Below are positions 1 through 7,916 of a stretch of DNA of 64,000 nucleotides, piece after piece (within the stretch, counting starts at the first letter, position 1; each line of letters begins with the position of its first letter). Origin of the DNA: Mesorhizobium loti. Its GTDB lineage: Bacteria > Pseudomonadota > Alphaproteobacteria > Rhizobiales > Rhizobiaceae. The stretch is taken from assembly GCA_002356515.1 (NCBI GenBank), contig AP017605.1:186001-250000 (forward strand), read 5' to 3'. Under the pieces are notes generated by a model. The model was not told the DNA's origin. It made no database searches and was given only the letters and a program-made list of their open reading frames with translations. A program made the translations under genes and the position numbers.

Positions 1-761
1 AATGTCAGTTCGAACAGCACGACCAGCACGATGGAGACGGCGAAGACCAGCGAACCGACCGCGTTGGTTTTCGGGTTGAGGCCGGAGCGCAGCAGGTTCC
101 AGATTTCCACCGGCAGCGTGGTGTCGAAGCGGGTCAGCAGGAAGGAGATCACGAATTCGTCCCAGGAGAAGGTCATCGACAGGAAGAAGCCGGCGAAGAT
201 GGCGGGCGCCATCACCGGCACGGTAATCAGCAGGAGCACCTTCCATTCCGGCGCGCCGAGGTCACGCGCGGCGCGCTCGATGTTGATCTGGTGATCGCCC
301 ATCTGGCTGTAGATGATGGCAAAGCACAGCGGCAGGTTGATCACGACGTGGCCGATGCCTGCGGCAAGCAGCGATTTCGGCACGCCAGCCCAGTTGAACA
401 GCACCAGCAATCCCATGCCGATGATGAGATAGCTGACCGTCAGCGGCAGCGTGATCAGCCCGCGCAGCAGGCCGGAGCCGGGCAGCACGAAGCGGGCGAA
501 ACCCCAGGCGGAGAGGAAGCCGAGCGTGACGGCGGTGGCCGAGGAGATCGACGCCACCAGCAGCGAGTTGACCAGCGCCGACGTCAGCCGCGTGTCGCTG
601 AGAACCGCGTCGTACCAGCGCAGCGACGGGCCGGTGAAGGGCGGGATCGGAAACGACGTCGCCTGCAGCGAAAACAGCACCAGCACGACAACCGGCAGGA
701 AGATGAAGCCGTAGACGGCAAGCGCATAGAGCCAGGACGCGACGCGGACAATCCTGCGCAT
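1..761 (-). CDS. ABC transporter permease, PotC-like (3' end outside window)
   Basis: Second inner-membrane permease of a spermidine/putrescine-type importer. Reading leftward from an ATG at 761, the protein begins MRRIVRVASWLYALAVYGF and continues into a hydrophobic segment, as in PotC/PotI proteins. About 253 codons are visible and the frame is still open at the window edge, so the C-terminus is missing. The start lies 1 nt after the stop of the upstream permease, so the two are translationally coupled. The ATPase expected in such a system is not in the window and may follow to the left. Polyamine specificity is inferred from family resemblance only. Confidence 0.8.
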   Translation of the reverse strand, partial: MRRIVRVASWLYALAVYGFIFLPVVVLVLFSLQATSFPIPPFTGPSLRWYDAVLSDTRLTSALVNSLLVASISSATAVTLGFLSAWGFARFVLPGSGLLRGLITLPLTVSYLIIGMGLLVLFNWAGVPKSLLAAGIGHVVINLPLCFAIIYSQMGDHQINIERAARDLGAPEWKVLLLITVPVMAPAIFAGFFLSMTFSWDEFVISFLLTRFDTTLPVEIWNLLRSGLNPKTNAVGSLVFAVSIVLVVLFELT

Positions 762-762
762 C

Positions 763-1629
763 TCAGGCCCGCTCGATCTTCAGCCAGCGCGCGCAGGCGA
801 GGTAGGCGATGGTGACGACCGCCATCAGGATGATCGACAGCGCCGAGGCCAGCGGAAAATCGCCGCGCCGGCCGATCTGCATCATCACCAGTTGCGGCAT
901 CAAAAGCTCGTTGTTGCCGCCCAGAATCTGCGGCGTGATGTAGTCGCCGATGCACAGCACGAAGGTGAGGAAGGCACCGACCATGATGCCGGGCAAGGTC
1001 AGCGGCAAGATGACATGCAGGAAGGTGCGCACCGGCCCGGCGCCGAGATCGGCCGCTGCCTTGCGGTAGCTCGGGCTGAGCTGCTTGAGGTTGGCGAAAA
1101 TGGTCAGCGTCAGAAGCATGACGAAGAAATGCACGAAGCCGATGACGGTGGCCAAGCGCGTGTTGGCGAGCTGCAGCGGCTCGCTGATCAGGCCGGAACC
1201 GGTGAGCGCGCGGTTGATGACACCGTTCTGCGCCAGCACCAGCAGCCAGGAATAGGAACGCACGACGTAAGAAGTCCAGAACGGCAGCACGGCCAGCATC
1301 AGCGCCAGCCGCTGCCAGCGTTCCGGCACCTGTTCGGCGAGGATCCAGGCGAAGGGATAGGCAAGCAGCACCGAAACCACGGTGACGATTGCCGTCACCT
1401 GCAACGAGTTCACCATCGCCTGCCAATAGGAAGGGTTGGTGAAGAACTGGCTGTAGTTGGTCAGCGTGAAACCGCCGCCCTCATGCGCCGTGAGGCTGGA
1501 AAACCCCATGGCGATGAACGGCAGCACGAAGAACAGCAGCGTCCAGCCGAGCGCCGGCGTGACCAGCGCCCAGGCCAGGGCATGGCCCGCCCGGGGCAGG
1601 GCACGCCCGCTATTCCTGGCAGAGCTCAA
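763..1629 (-). CDS. ABC transporter permease, PotB-like
   Basis: First permease of the importer, 288 residues when started at TTG 1629, which lies 14 nt after the stop of the binding-protein gene. A longer open frame reaches back to 1725 but overlaps the binding protein and reads as non-membrane sequence, so it was not used. About six hydrophobic segments are visible. The stretch containing DLGAGPVRTFLHVILPLTLPG matches the EAA loop that contacts the ATPase in BPD_transp_1 permeases. PotB-type annotation follows from that loop and from the neighbours; the TTG start is the least certain part. Confidence 0.82.
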   Translation of the reverse strand: MSSARNSGRALPRAGHALAWALVTPALGWTLLFFVLPFIAMGFSSLTAHEGGGFTLTNYSQFFTNPSYWQAMVNSLQVTAIVTVVSVLLAYPFAWILAEQVPERWQRLALMLAVLPFWTSYVVRSYSWLLVLAQNGVINRALTGSGLISEPLQLANTRLATVIGFVHFFVMLLTLTIFANLKQLSPSYRKAAADLGAGPVRTFLHVILPLTLPGIMVGAFLTFVLCIGDYITPQILGGNNELLMPQLVMMQIGRRGDFPLASALSIILMAVVTIAYLACARWLKIERA

Positions 1630-1642
1630 GAGCGGTATCAGC

Positions 1643-2734
1643 TCACTTCGCCTGCAGCATTTCGGTCCACATGTCCTGCATCTTCTTGTCGAGATCGGCG
1701 TTCGGCGCCGGATAGGCTTGCGCACGGGCGAGGAAGTCCGGCTGCTCGTCGAAGCGTAGCACCTTTTTTTGGTCGTCCGTCAGCGCCGCCTTGGTGTTGG
1801 CGGGCATGCCCCAATAGCAGGAGGAGGTGGCAAGCCGCGCCTGGCCTTCGGGGCTCATAATGTACTGGATGAACTTCAGCGCCAAATCCTTGTTCTTGGA
1901 ATCCTTGAACATGGCCAGCGACTGCGACCACAGCACCGCCCCTTCCTTGGGAATGGAGAAATCCAGCGCCGGGTTCTCCTTGGCCAACCCCGCCGTCACC
2001 CACTCGCCGCCGCCGACAAGTATGTCGACCTCGCCGGTGGCAAGCGCTGTCTGGCTGGCGGTGACTTCACCGACCAGCTTGGCGTTGGCCTTCATCTTGA
2101 GCAGCTCTTCCTTGAGCGCGGGCAGGTCGGCTTCGGTAAGCTCAGCCGTCTTCTTGCCGATCGCGAGCGCTGCCATGCCGATCACCGGCAGGTAATAGTC
2201 GTAGATGGCGACCTTGCCCTTGTATTTGTCGCTGGTCAGCGACGCCAGGGACTGCATGTCGGCCGGATCGACCTTGGTCTTGTTGAAGCCGATCGTGTTG
2301 TAGCCGAATTTTTCGGTGATGCCGTAGCGCTTGCCGCCGACGACGGTGGAACCGTCCATCTTCACCTGCGGGAAGATGTCGGCGAGGGGAAGTTTGTCCT
2401 CCGGCAGCGGCTCGAACAGGCCCTTTTCGACACCGCGCGGCACGTCGATGCTATCGATCACCATCACGTCCCAGTCGCCTGGCTGCGACTGCTCGACGAT
2501 CGCGAGGCCCGCGCCGGTGCCTTCGAACTCCTTGACGTTGACCTTGACGTTGTTGGCCTCCTCGAAGGGCTGCAGCAGGGCCGGATCGGAATGGTCGCAC
2601 CAGATCAGTGCGTTGAGATCGGCGGCTTGGGCGAGGTTGCCCGCGCCAAGCAGCAATGCCGTGGCGGCACAGGCGGCATGCAGATGACGCTTCAAGATGG
2701 AAAGCGGATTCCCGGATGCGGACTTGCTGGACAT
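1643..2734 (-). CDS. ABC transporter periplasmic substrate-binding protein (PotD-like)
   Basis: 363-residue extracellular solute-binding protein of the polyamine (SBP_bac_8/PotD) type. The ATG at 2734 has a GGGAGAA ribosome site. It opens with a basic stretch and a hydrophobic core ending LAQAADLN, a good signal peptide with cleavage after AQA. The mature part keeps the usual pattern: an IWCDHSDPAL start, a GDWDVMVIDS segment and a C-terminal MSPEGQARLA helix. It is the first gene of the operon and faces a TetR regulator across two palindromes, so its expression is probably controlled there. The ligand could be a polyamine, an opine or another small amine; sequence alone does not decide. Confidence 0.85.
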   Translation of the reverse strand: MSSKSASGNPLSILKRHLHAACAATALLLGAGNLAQAADLNALIWCDHSDPALLQPFEEANNVKVNVKEFEGTGAGLAIVEQSQPGDWDVMVIDSIDVPRGVEKGLFEPLPEDKLPLADIFPQVKMDGSTVVGGKRYGITEKFGYNTIGFNKTKVDPADMQSLASLTSDKYKGKVAIYDYYLPVIGMAALAIGKKTAELTEADLPALKEELLKMKANAKLVGEVTASQTALATGEVDILVGGGEWVTAGLAKENPALDFSIPKEGAVLWSQSLAMFKDSKNKDLALKFIQYIMSPEGQARLATSSCYWGMPANTKAALTDDQKKVLRFDEQPDFLARAQAYPAPNADLDKKMQDMWTEMLQAK

Positions 2735-2771
2735 CGAGTGTTCTCCCTTGCCTTTGTGGCTTCTTGCAAAA

Positions 2772-2801
2772 AATTGAACCAATTCTAAAATTGAGTCAAT
2801 T
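2772..2801. promoter_or_regulatory. tandem palindromic operators in the tetR/ABC divergent promoter
   Basis: Two copies of AATTG-N3-CAATT, at 2772-2784 (spacer AAC) and 2789-2801 (spacer AGT), begin 17 bp apart and share flanking AA and CT. Each is a perfect 5+5 dyad. They occupy the 91-bp gap between the divergent binding-protein and tetR starts. This arrangement suits a TetR dimer pair controlling both directions. Binding is inferred, not shown. Confidence 0.7.
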
Positions 2802-2825
2802 CTGTTTTTGTGGCAAGAGGCTGAT

Positions 2826-3440
2826 ATGAGCGGATTGCGGGCAAGGCAAAAGGCGGACCGGCACAGGCGCATCATCGAGGCGGCGGCAGCGCTTTTTCGC
2901 GAGGCCGGCTATGAGGGCGCCAAGATCGAGGCGATCGCCGCGCAGGCGGAAGTCTCGATCGGCACGATCTACAATTACTATGAGAACAAGGGCGACATCC
3001 TCGGCGCCATCGTCTCACTGGAAGTCAACGAGGTGCTCAATGCCGGACGCGGCGTCGTCGCCAGGCCGCCGGCCAATGTCGGCGATGCGCTGGACACGCT
3101 GATCGGCATCTATATCGAGCACTCGCTGCACTATCTCAGCAAGGAGATGTGGCGCCAAGCCATGGCGATCTCGACGCAATTGCCCGACAGCCCGTTCGGC
3201 CAGGCCTACACCGCGCTCGACCGCTCACTCACCGAACAGATCCGCGCGCTGATCGCCCGGTTGCAGGAGATCGGCCTGGTGCGCCAGGACATAGACGGCG
3301 CAGCGCTCGGCGAACTGATCTTCAACAACATGAACATGATGTTCATCGAATTCGTGAAGCGCGACGAGGCGAGGATCCCGGAGCTGCGGGCGGCGATCCG
3401 ACGGCAGAACCGGATACTGGTGGCGGCGATAGGGGTGTGA
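2826..3440 (+). CDS. TetR/AcrR-family transcriptional regulator
   Basis: 204 residues, the usual TetR length. Residues about 8-60 form the DNA-binding domain, ending in the family hallmark IGTIYNYYENKGDIL (second helix of the HTH and following helix). The rest is an all-helical ligand domain without close recognition. The ATG at 2826 is preceded by AAGAGG; a TTG 18 nt upstream is open but falls in the operator region. It is divergent from the amine-type ABC importer and probably represses it and itself through the paired dyads. The ligand is probably the imported compound or a metabolite of it. Confidence 0.88.
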   Translation: MSGLRARQKADRHRRIIEAAAALFREAGYEGAKIEAIAAQAEVSIGTIYNYYENKGDILGAIVSLEVNEVLNAGRGVVARPPANVGDALDTLIGIYIEHSLHYLSKEMWRQAMAISTQLPDSPFGQAYTALDRSLTEQIRALIARLQEIGLVRQDIDGAALGELIFNNMNMMFIEFVKRDEARIPELRAAIRRQNRILVAAIGV

Positions 3441-3523
3441 GGGAGTCAGGAGCAGATAGGAGAAAATCGCAGCTTCGACATGAGACGTGGCCAAAGACCC
3501 ATCTGCTTTCTGGCATATGATCG

Positions 3524-3540
3524 CCTGTCAGACTGACAGG
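3524..3540. repeat. perfect 7-bp dyad downstream of tetR
   Basis: CCTGTCA-GAC-TGACAGG is a perfect inverted repeat with a 3-nt spacer, 84 bp after the tetR stop and about 200 bp before the OLD nuclease gene. It is followed by a short A run (CCAAAAAAT). It could be an operator for the nuclease gene or the boundary of the accessory segment. The remainder of 3441-3737 has no convincing gene. Confidence 0.45.
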
Positions 3541-3737
3541 CCAAAAAATTTGGAGATCGCGAGCGCCGCTTCACTTAACTTCACGGCGTCTGGAACGATT
3601 TCCAGAATGCCTTTCCAAATGCTCCCGAGTGTAATCTTGGAGCGGAGCGGTCCGCAAAACGGACGGTTCAAGGCACACTTAGTGCTAGTCAGCTATGGTT
3701 TCAGTTGACAGGATTGGGTCCAAAGGGGAGAGGTACG

Positions 3738-5429
3738 GTGTTTGCGCGAGCATTTATCAGCGAGATCAAATTCCAAAGTGGTTTGAAGGTCACGGCGGGG
3801 CCCAGTAGTGTCATAGTTATTGTCGGTCCAAACAACTCCGGAAAGACTGCCACGTTAGATGATATTAGACAAATATTGCAGGACGAAAAGAAGACAGAAA
3901 ATAAGGTTCTTGACTATTTAAGGATTACCAAAGTAAGCTCCATTGAGGAGGTAAAAGAAAAACTTGCGAACGCCAAGAATGTTTCAGGGCAATATGTCGT
4001 GGCGCAGCATCAATTCCCCGATATCAGTCTTGAAGTTTGGTGGGAAAAGCCTGACGTACTTACTCTATTTTTTTGGCAAAGGCTTGTGTCTGACTTAACA
4101 ACCAGAAACAGGCTAATCGATTGCGATCCGCCTTCGGTTATCGACCCAAAGATACCTTTAAATTTCACTCATCCATTTCAGTATATGTACAGAAGCCCGG
4201 ACATTGAGTTGGAAACATCAGCTATCGTCCGCAAAGCGTTTAAAAAGGATATAGTTGTCCATAGAGCTGCTGGCGGCAGCATTCCATTGCACATCGGTGA
4301 CCGGCCAAAAATCGAAACGGGAGAAGATAGAATAAGTGTGTCCTATATCGAGAGGTTAGAAAGGCTTCCTCGGCTCGAAACGCAGGGAGATGGGGTAGTA
4401 AGCTTTGTTTCTATAGTGTCAAGGGTGGTTACTGAGGATAGACCAATTCTTATGATCGATGAGCCCGAGGCGTTCCTGCATCCGCCACAGGCCAAACTTG
4501 TAGCTGAGAGCATCGTGGGTCATGGAGGCGGACGGCAAACAATCATCGCTACGCATAGTAGCGACATTCTACAGGGGCTTCTATCTGATCAAGGCGATCG
4601 CGTGTCGGTAGTCAGACTTACGAGAGCCAATTCGCGCCCCACGGCGTCATATCTGGCCTCGGATCAAGTTTCCGAGCTTTGGAAAGATCCAATTCTGCGT
4701 TTTAGTAATATTCTCGATGGCTTGTTTCATGACGGTGTGATCGTCACGGAAGCGGATGCAGATTGCCGGTTCTATGAAGCTGTTGCCAGCGCTGCCATTC
4801 CGGCAGATTCGAGGCCCGACATTCATTATACCTACAGTGGCGGAAAGGATCGTATTCCGGTCGTCATCAAAGCGCTAGCGGGTGTGAATGTGCCTGTTGC
4901 GACAGTGGTCGATTTCGACGTGCTCAACAACGAACAGCCGTTACGTCGTATCGTCGAGGCTCATCGGGGGGACTGGTCCATTGTTCAGCCTGACTGGCAG
5001 AGCGTGAAGACCGCCGTTGAGGCAAAGGAAGCTTTCCTCAGCGGGAAGCAATTTAGGACGGACGTCACCACCGAACTCAAATCCTATGGAAACCAAGCCG
5101 CTGTTCCTAAAGAGGTACTCCAAAGGGTTAAGAAGCTAGCTCGGCAGGCGTCGCCTTGGGATAACATCAAGGATAGTGGGTTGGCATCGGTTGCGGCAGG
5201 TGAGCCAACCCTCGCTGCGAAACGGCTTCTCGCCTCCCTTAGGTCTATTGGAATCTTTGTCGCGCCAAATGGGGAGATGGAGGGCTTCTGTCGCTCGATT
5301 GGCGGTCACGGCCCTCGATGGGTTGAAGAGGTGCTGAAAAGGGATCTAGCCATTGACGAGGAGATCCAAGCGGCTCGCAATTTTGTCACCGAAATCATCG
5401 ACTACTTGAAACGGCAGGCTGAGCAGTAG
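3738..5429 (+). CDS. OLD-family nuclease: AAA ATPase with TOPRIM domain
   Basis: 563 residues from GTG 3738, chosen for the GGGGAGAGG ribosome site; a TTG at 3705 is the alternative. The N-terminal ABC-type ATPase has Walker A GPNNSGKT at residues 30-37 and Walker B ILMIDEPEA ending near 242, followed by an H-loop ATHSSDIL. A TOPRIM nuclease domain follows: VIVTEADAD near residues 334-342 supplies the acidic residue, and VVDFDV near 390 gives the D-x-D pair. This is the layout of overcoming-lysogenization-defect (OLD) enzymes, which act in anti-phage defence. No UvrD-like partner is adjacent, so it is not a Gabija pair; a stand-alone class 1 OLD fits best. The gene is visibly AT-richer than its surroundings and ends in a tRNA remnant, suggesting horizontal transfer. 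Confidence 0.85.
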   Translation: MFARAFISEIKFQSGLKVTAGPSSVIVIVGPNNSGKTATLDDIRQILQDEKKTENKVLDYLRITKVSSIEEVKEKLANAKNVSGQYVVAQHQFPDISLEVWWEKPDVLTLFFWQRLVSDLTTRNRLIDCDPPSVIDPKIPLNFTHPFQYMYRSPDIELETSAIVRKAFKKDIVVHRAAGGSIPLHIGDRPKIETGEDRISVSYIERLERLPRLETQGDGVVSFVSIVSRVVTEDRPILMIDEPEAFLHPPQAKLVAESIVGHGGGRQTIIATHSSDILQGLLSDQGDRVSVVRLTRANSRPTASYLASDQVSELWKDPILRFSNILDGLFHDGVIVTEADADCRFYEAVASAAIPADSRPDIHYTYSGGKDRIPVVIKALAGVNVPVATVVDFDVLNNEQPLRRIVEAHRGDWSIVQPDWQSVKTAVEAKEAFLSGKQFRTDVTTELKSYGNQAAVPKEVLQRVKKLARQASPWDNIKDSGLASVAAGEPTLAAKRLLASLRSIGIFVAPNGEMEGFCRSIGGHGPRWVEEVLKRDLAIDEEIQAARNFVTEIIDYLKRQAEQ

Positions 5430-5430
5430 T

Positions 5431-5475
5431 TTTGTAAACTATTGGTCGGGGGTTCGAGTCCCTCAGGCGGCACCA
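5431..5475 (+). pseudogene. tRNA-Thr 3'-half remnant
   Basis: The strand reads TTTGTAA (an anticodon loop with TGT), a T-arm with GGTTCGAGTCC, and an acceptor half AGGCGGC followed by A-CCA. The anticodon stem still pairs (GTAGT with ACTAT), but everything before it belongs to the end of the OLD gene; no D-arm or 5' acceptor GCCGCCT is present. It is therefore the 3' half of a threonine tRNA, the classic scar of site-specific integration. Its acceptor does not match the tRNA-Thr at 8071-8146. Confidence 0.75.
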
Positions 5476-5592
5476 TCCTCACTCCCGGATGAAACTCAGT
5501 TCTGCGGCACATTTACCCGTACGCATACCTCTGAAACTCGGCTTTGAAAAACATCTGGGCTTTCCAACACCTTAGCTGATTGATCCAGCGAA

Positions 5593-5630
5593 TTACAAAG
5601 CCGCTGCTCTACCAGCTGAGCTACAAGGGC
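5593..5630 (-). pseudogene. tRNA-Thr(TGT) 5'-half remnant
   Basis: On the minus strand the sequence runs from GCCCTTGTAGCTCAG to the anticodon loop TTTGTAA, then diverges. It matches the 5' half of the intact tRNA-Thr at 8071-8146 with one mismatch. The T-arm and acceptor 3' half are absent, so it cannot function. The match extends 7 nt beyond the tRNA 5' end, making a 45-bp direct repeat with 8109-8153. Confidence 0.8.
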
Positions 5631-5637
5631 ACGGCGC
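5593..5637. repeat. 45-bp direct repeat, left copy
   Basis: Left copy of a 45-bp direct repeat (one mismatch) whose right copy is 8109-8153; the copies start 2516 bp apart. Both cover the 5' half of a tRNA-Thr plus 7 upstream bases. They enclose the orphan secreted-protein gene, the DUF4365 gene and a decayed tRNA, and may be attachment-site-like flanks or the result of recombination between two tRNA copies. Confidence 0.7.
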
Positions 5638-5847
5638 GCAGGAAAGCGTCTTGTGTGGTTAGCCGTAGTGGCCCCGTCGTTCCCCACCAGTTCGCGGAGT
5701 CGGACGGGCGATGGGCCGGATTGGCTGAGCGGGGGTGTGTCTTTGGCGCAGACTGTACGAAGCCGCTCGAGAGCCGGTCATAGAGGTGCCTAAGTTCAAT
5801 GCCCAGCTTACGCATGCGGCGTGGAAATCGTGTGTAGGAGGGGGGCA

Positions 5848-6306
5848 GTGCGCAGCTTTTTCGGGGTTCTCCTGGCATCCGGTATGGTTTCAGCGCCAGC
5901 CTTTGGCGATGACATCGGCGGGCCCATGAAACAATTTGGCCTCATGGGAGCGTGGTCGTCGGATTGCAGCAGGGAATCTTCTCAACCGAAGATGGATAGG
6001 GTTACGTTTGCGGCGCCGTCCGGCGGAGGGGCGACGGCGACCATCCTGGACAAGCACGGCGGAGTGTTGGTTACCACTGTCGATCAAGTCACTGAATCGG
6101 CACTCGTTGCCAGCGACGAAATCGGCATAGGCCTCCACCCCGTAACGGTCACCCGATCAGACGGCAAAACAGCATCCCAACACGACTACGACAGCATGCA
6201 TCTTGTTTTTCAGAAGGTTGGAGCAAGGATCGAGGTGGTTCGGGTTCAGTTCGAAGGCCTGCCGGAAATCCAACGATCAGCTTTTTTCGAGAAATGCCCG
6301 AACTAG
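5848..6306 (+). CDS. secreted protein of unknown function
   Basis: 152 residues from GTG 5848, chosen because AGGAGGGGG lies just upstream; the frame stays open to 5821. The N-terminus MRSFFGVLLASGMVSAPAFG is a signal peptide with likely cleavage before DD. The mature part has two cysteines, one early (SSDCSRE) and one near the end (FEKCPN), which could form a disulfide, and is predicted by eye to be mostly beta strands. No family recognised. It sits between the tRNA 5' remnant and the convergent DUF4365 gene, with 14 bp to the latter's stop, so it belongs to the accessory unit. Confidence 0.6.
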   Translation: MRSFFGVLLASGMVSAPAFGDDIGGPMKQFGLMGAWSSDCSRESSQPKMDRVTFAAPSGGGATATILDKHGGVLVTTVDQVTESALVASDEIGIGLHPVTVTRSDGKTASQHDYDSMHLVFQKVGARIEVVRVQFEGLPEIQRSAFFEKCPN

Positions 6307-6320
6307 CGGGCTCCCGCACC

Positions 6321-7889
6321 TTACTCAGCCGATATATCCACACGATCAAGGCCGGGAGACGCGTATATTCGTATCTCACGCCCTTCAAATGCGGGCCGTA
6401 TGTCGGCAATTCCCAAGGTTCGCGAGCTTTGGTTGATCTCTCGTTCGAAGTCAGCCTGGAACTGCCCGTCAATAGCCTCGCCCGTTACCGCATAGCTGTC
6501 GACGATGCGAGGGTCACCGAGCTCAAAATGCCTTTGCTCGCCCTTCTGGTCCTCTCTGAGAACCGGCCGCTCCACAATAGCGAAGAAAGTCGCTGAGCCA
6601 ACTGTCACCTGCGCAGAATACAGCAGCCGTTCCGCACCGAGTGGAACCCCCTCAACGTCTGTAAATTCGAGAGTGCAGGACACCCCGTTGATAGCGACAA
6701 TTTCCCGAAACCGACGCAACTCTGCCGACGCTGCCGCGATCTCAGCGATCGAAACACTTAAGTCGTCCGCAATGAGCGAGTGAAGGAACGAGAGCAGCGG
6801 ATGGAGTTGGCTCCACCGCCGCGGATCTCGAGCTTTTTCACCGCGCCCCCCAAAGGCACGCCTGCCTCCGATCCATATTTGTATGTCAGTATCACTGCTG
6901 GTAACACTGGCCAGTAATCGGACGTGGGTCACAAGCGCAGCCAGACTGCGACGCTGCTCGATTGTAATCTTGCTGTTAAATTGCACAGCGTTGTCATCTG
7001 TTGACCAAACTATCTCCAGAAATTCGGATGTGAAACGCGCGTACCCTCGCGGAAAACTCGTGTACGCTGCCTTGCCCGGAATCGAAATTGCATCGTCCTG
7101 GCCTCTTGCCCTTATTTTGATCAGGCAGTCTTTCCACGTTGCCGGCGAGCTCTGAAGGGTTGCGGTACTGGCCATTAGATGACCGCGTTTATCCAACATT
7201 CCGAACCGCTTCGGGGTCATTTCGAAGTTTTGGATTTTTACCTCACCGATGCCCAACAAAGCCTTGGCAATTTCGTCCGCATTGTCAGATTGGAAGCTGA
7301 ATTTTATTGAGGCGTGGCCGTCCTCGTAGCCCACGGACTTGAAGACGTTGAGCTTCTGTTTTTGGTAATCGACGCCAACCTTTGCGATTGTCTCTTCGAT
7401 CCATTCAATGAGATCGTCTGTATGGTCGTCGCTATCTTTGAAGGAAGTTGTCAGCGTCTTTTTGTGAAGTTTTTCGTTCGCTAGGTCGGCTGCCCGCACG
7501 GCTTTCAAGCTTTCCGAAATAAGCTCAATCCAGAAATGCCGCGCATAAATCTTACGTTCACCCGTAGGCAATCTATGAAATAGCACGATGAACCACGGAT
7601 GGCCTTGTTGCGCCATTCGGCGCGCGTTCGACAAGGTGATTGACGTTCGGCGGTAACGACCAATCGTCGATTTGATTTGTGCGTACGCAGAGCGACCCGC
7701 TGGTTGTGCATCCGCTGGAGCAAAGTTTGGGTCCGGGGAGAACTCAACTAGGTAATCCCAACCGGTTTCATCCTCACTGACATTTTGCGGGTGCACGCCG
7801 GCATTCGCGCAGATTGTGGCGAACTCATATTCGCTGGCTCTGTCGACTCGGGGTTGCCGATCCATTGGACGCGCTCGCCAAGTGAGCAT
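6321..7889 (-). CDS. DUF4365-type nuclease-like protein
   Basis: 522 residues. The first 110 resemble DUF4365, a PD-(D/E)XK-fold domain: an early glutamate in ASEYEFA (20-22), TGWDYLVEF placing D45 and E49, and AYAQIKST with the Q-x-K pair at 71-73. Such domains are often found in phage-defence and mobile loci. The remaining 400 residues match nothing I recognise; they alternate beta-rich and helical segments and include a WIGGRRAFGGRGEKARD basic loop. MDRQPRVD at 7865 is an alternative start. Base composition is less GC-rich than the core genes. The gene is convergent with the secreted-protein gene and lies between tRNA remnants. DNA cleavage is inferred from motif residues only. Confidence 0.7.
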   Translation of the reverse strand: MLTWRARPMDRQPRVDRASEYEFATICANAGVHPQNVSEDETGWDYLVEFSPDPNFAPADAQPAGRSAYAQIKSTIGRYRRTSITLSNARRMAQQGHPWFIVLFHRLPTGERKIYARHFWIELISESLKAVRAADLANEKLHKKTLTTSFKDSDDHTDDLIEWIEETIAKVGVDYQKQKLNVFKSVGYEDGHASIKFSFQSDNADEIAKALLGIGEVKIQNFEMTPKRFGMLDKRGHLMASTATLQSSPATWKDCLIKIRARGQDDAISIPGKAAYTSFPRGYARFTSEFLEIVWSTDDNAVQFNSKITIEQRRSLAALVTHVRLLASVTSSDTDIQIWIGGRRAFGGRGEKARDPRRWSQLHPLLSFLHSLIADDLSVSIAEIAAASAELRRFREIVAINGVSCTLEFTDVEGVPLGAERLLYSAQVTVGSATFFAIVERPVLREDQKGEQRHFELGDPRIVDSYAVTGEAIDGQFQADFEREINQSSRTLGIADIRPAFEGREIRIYASPGLDRVDISAE

Positions 7890-7916
7890 TGATTGTCGTC
7901 AGGTATAGAAGGCGGA

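Larger units (their letters stand above)
5476..5847. other. gap with a tRNA fragment and no convincing gene
   Basis: About 370 bp between the OLD gene and the secreted-protein gene. Apart from the tRNA 5' half at 5593-5630 I see no supported gene. Short open frames here read through the tRNA fragment and give the spurious peptide ALVAQLVEQR. Confidence 0.5.

Noticed and set aside
3487..3708. 73-codon open frame between tetR and the OLD gene.
   Set aside because: No ribosome site and no recognisable sequence; it spans the palindrome at 3524-3540.
3738..5429. Gabija (GajA-GajB) system.
   Set aside because: The ATPase/TOPRIM protein fits GajA in outline, but no UvrD-like helicase gene lies on either side.
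5496..5687. Open frames containing the peptide ALVAQLVEQR, here and at 8033-8452.
   Set aside because: This peptide is the well-known translation of a tRNA gene read in frame; the DNA is tRNA or tRNA remnant.
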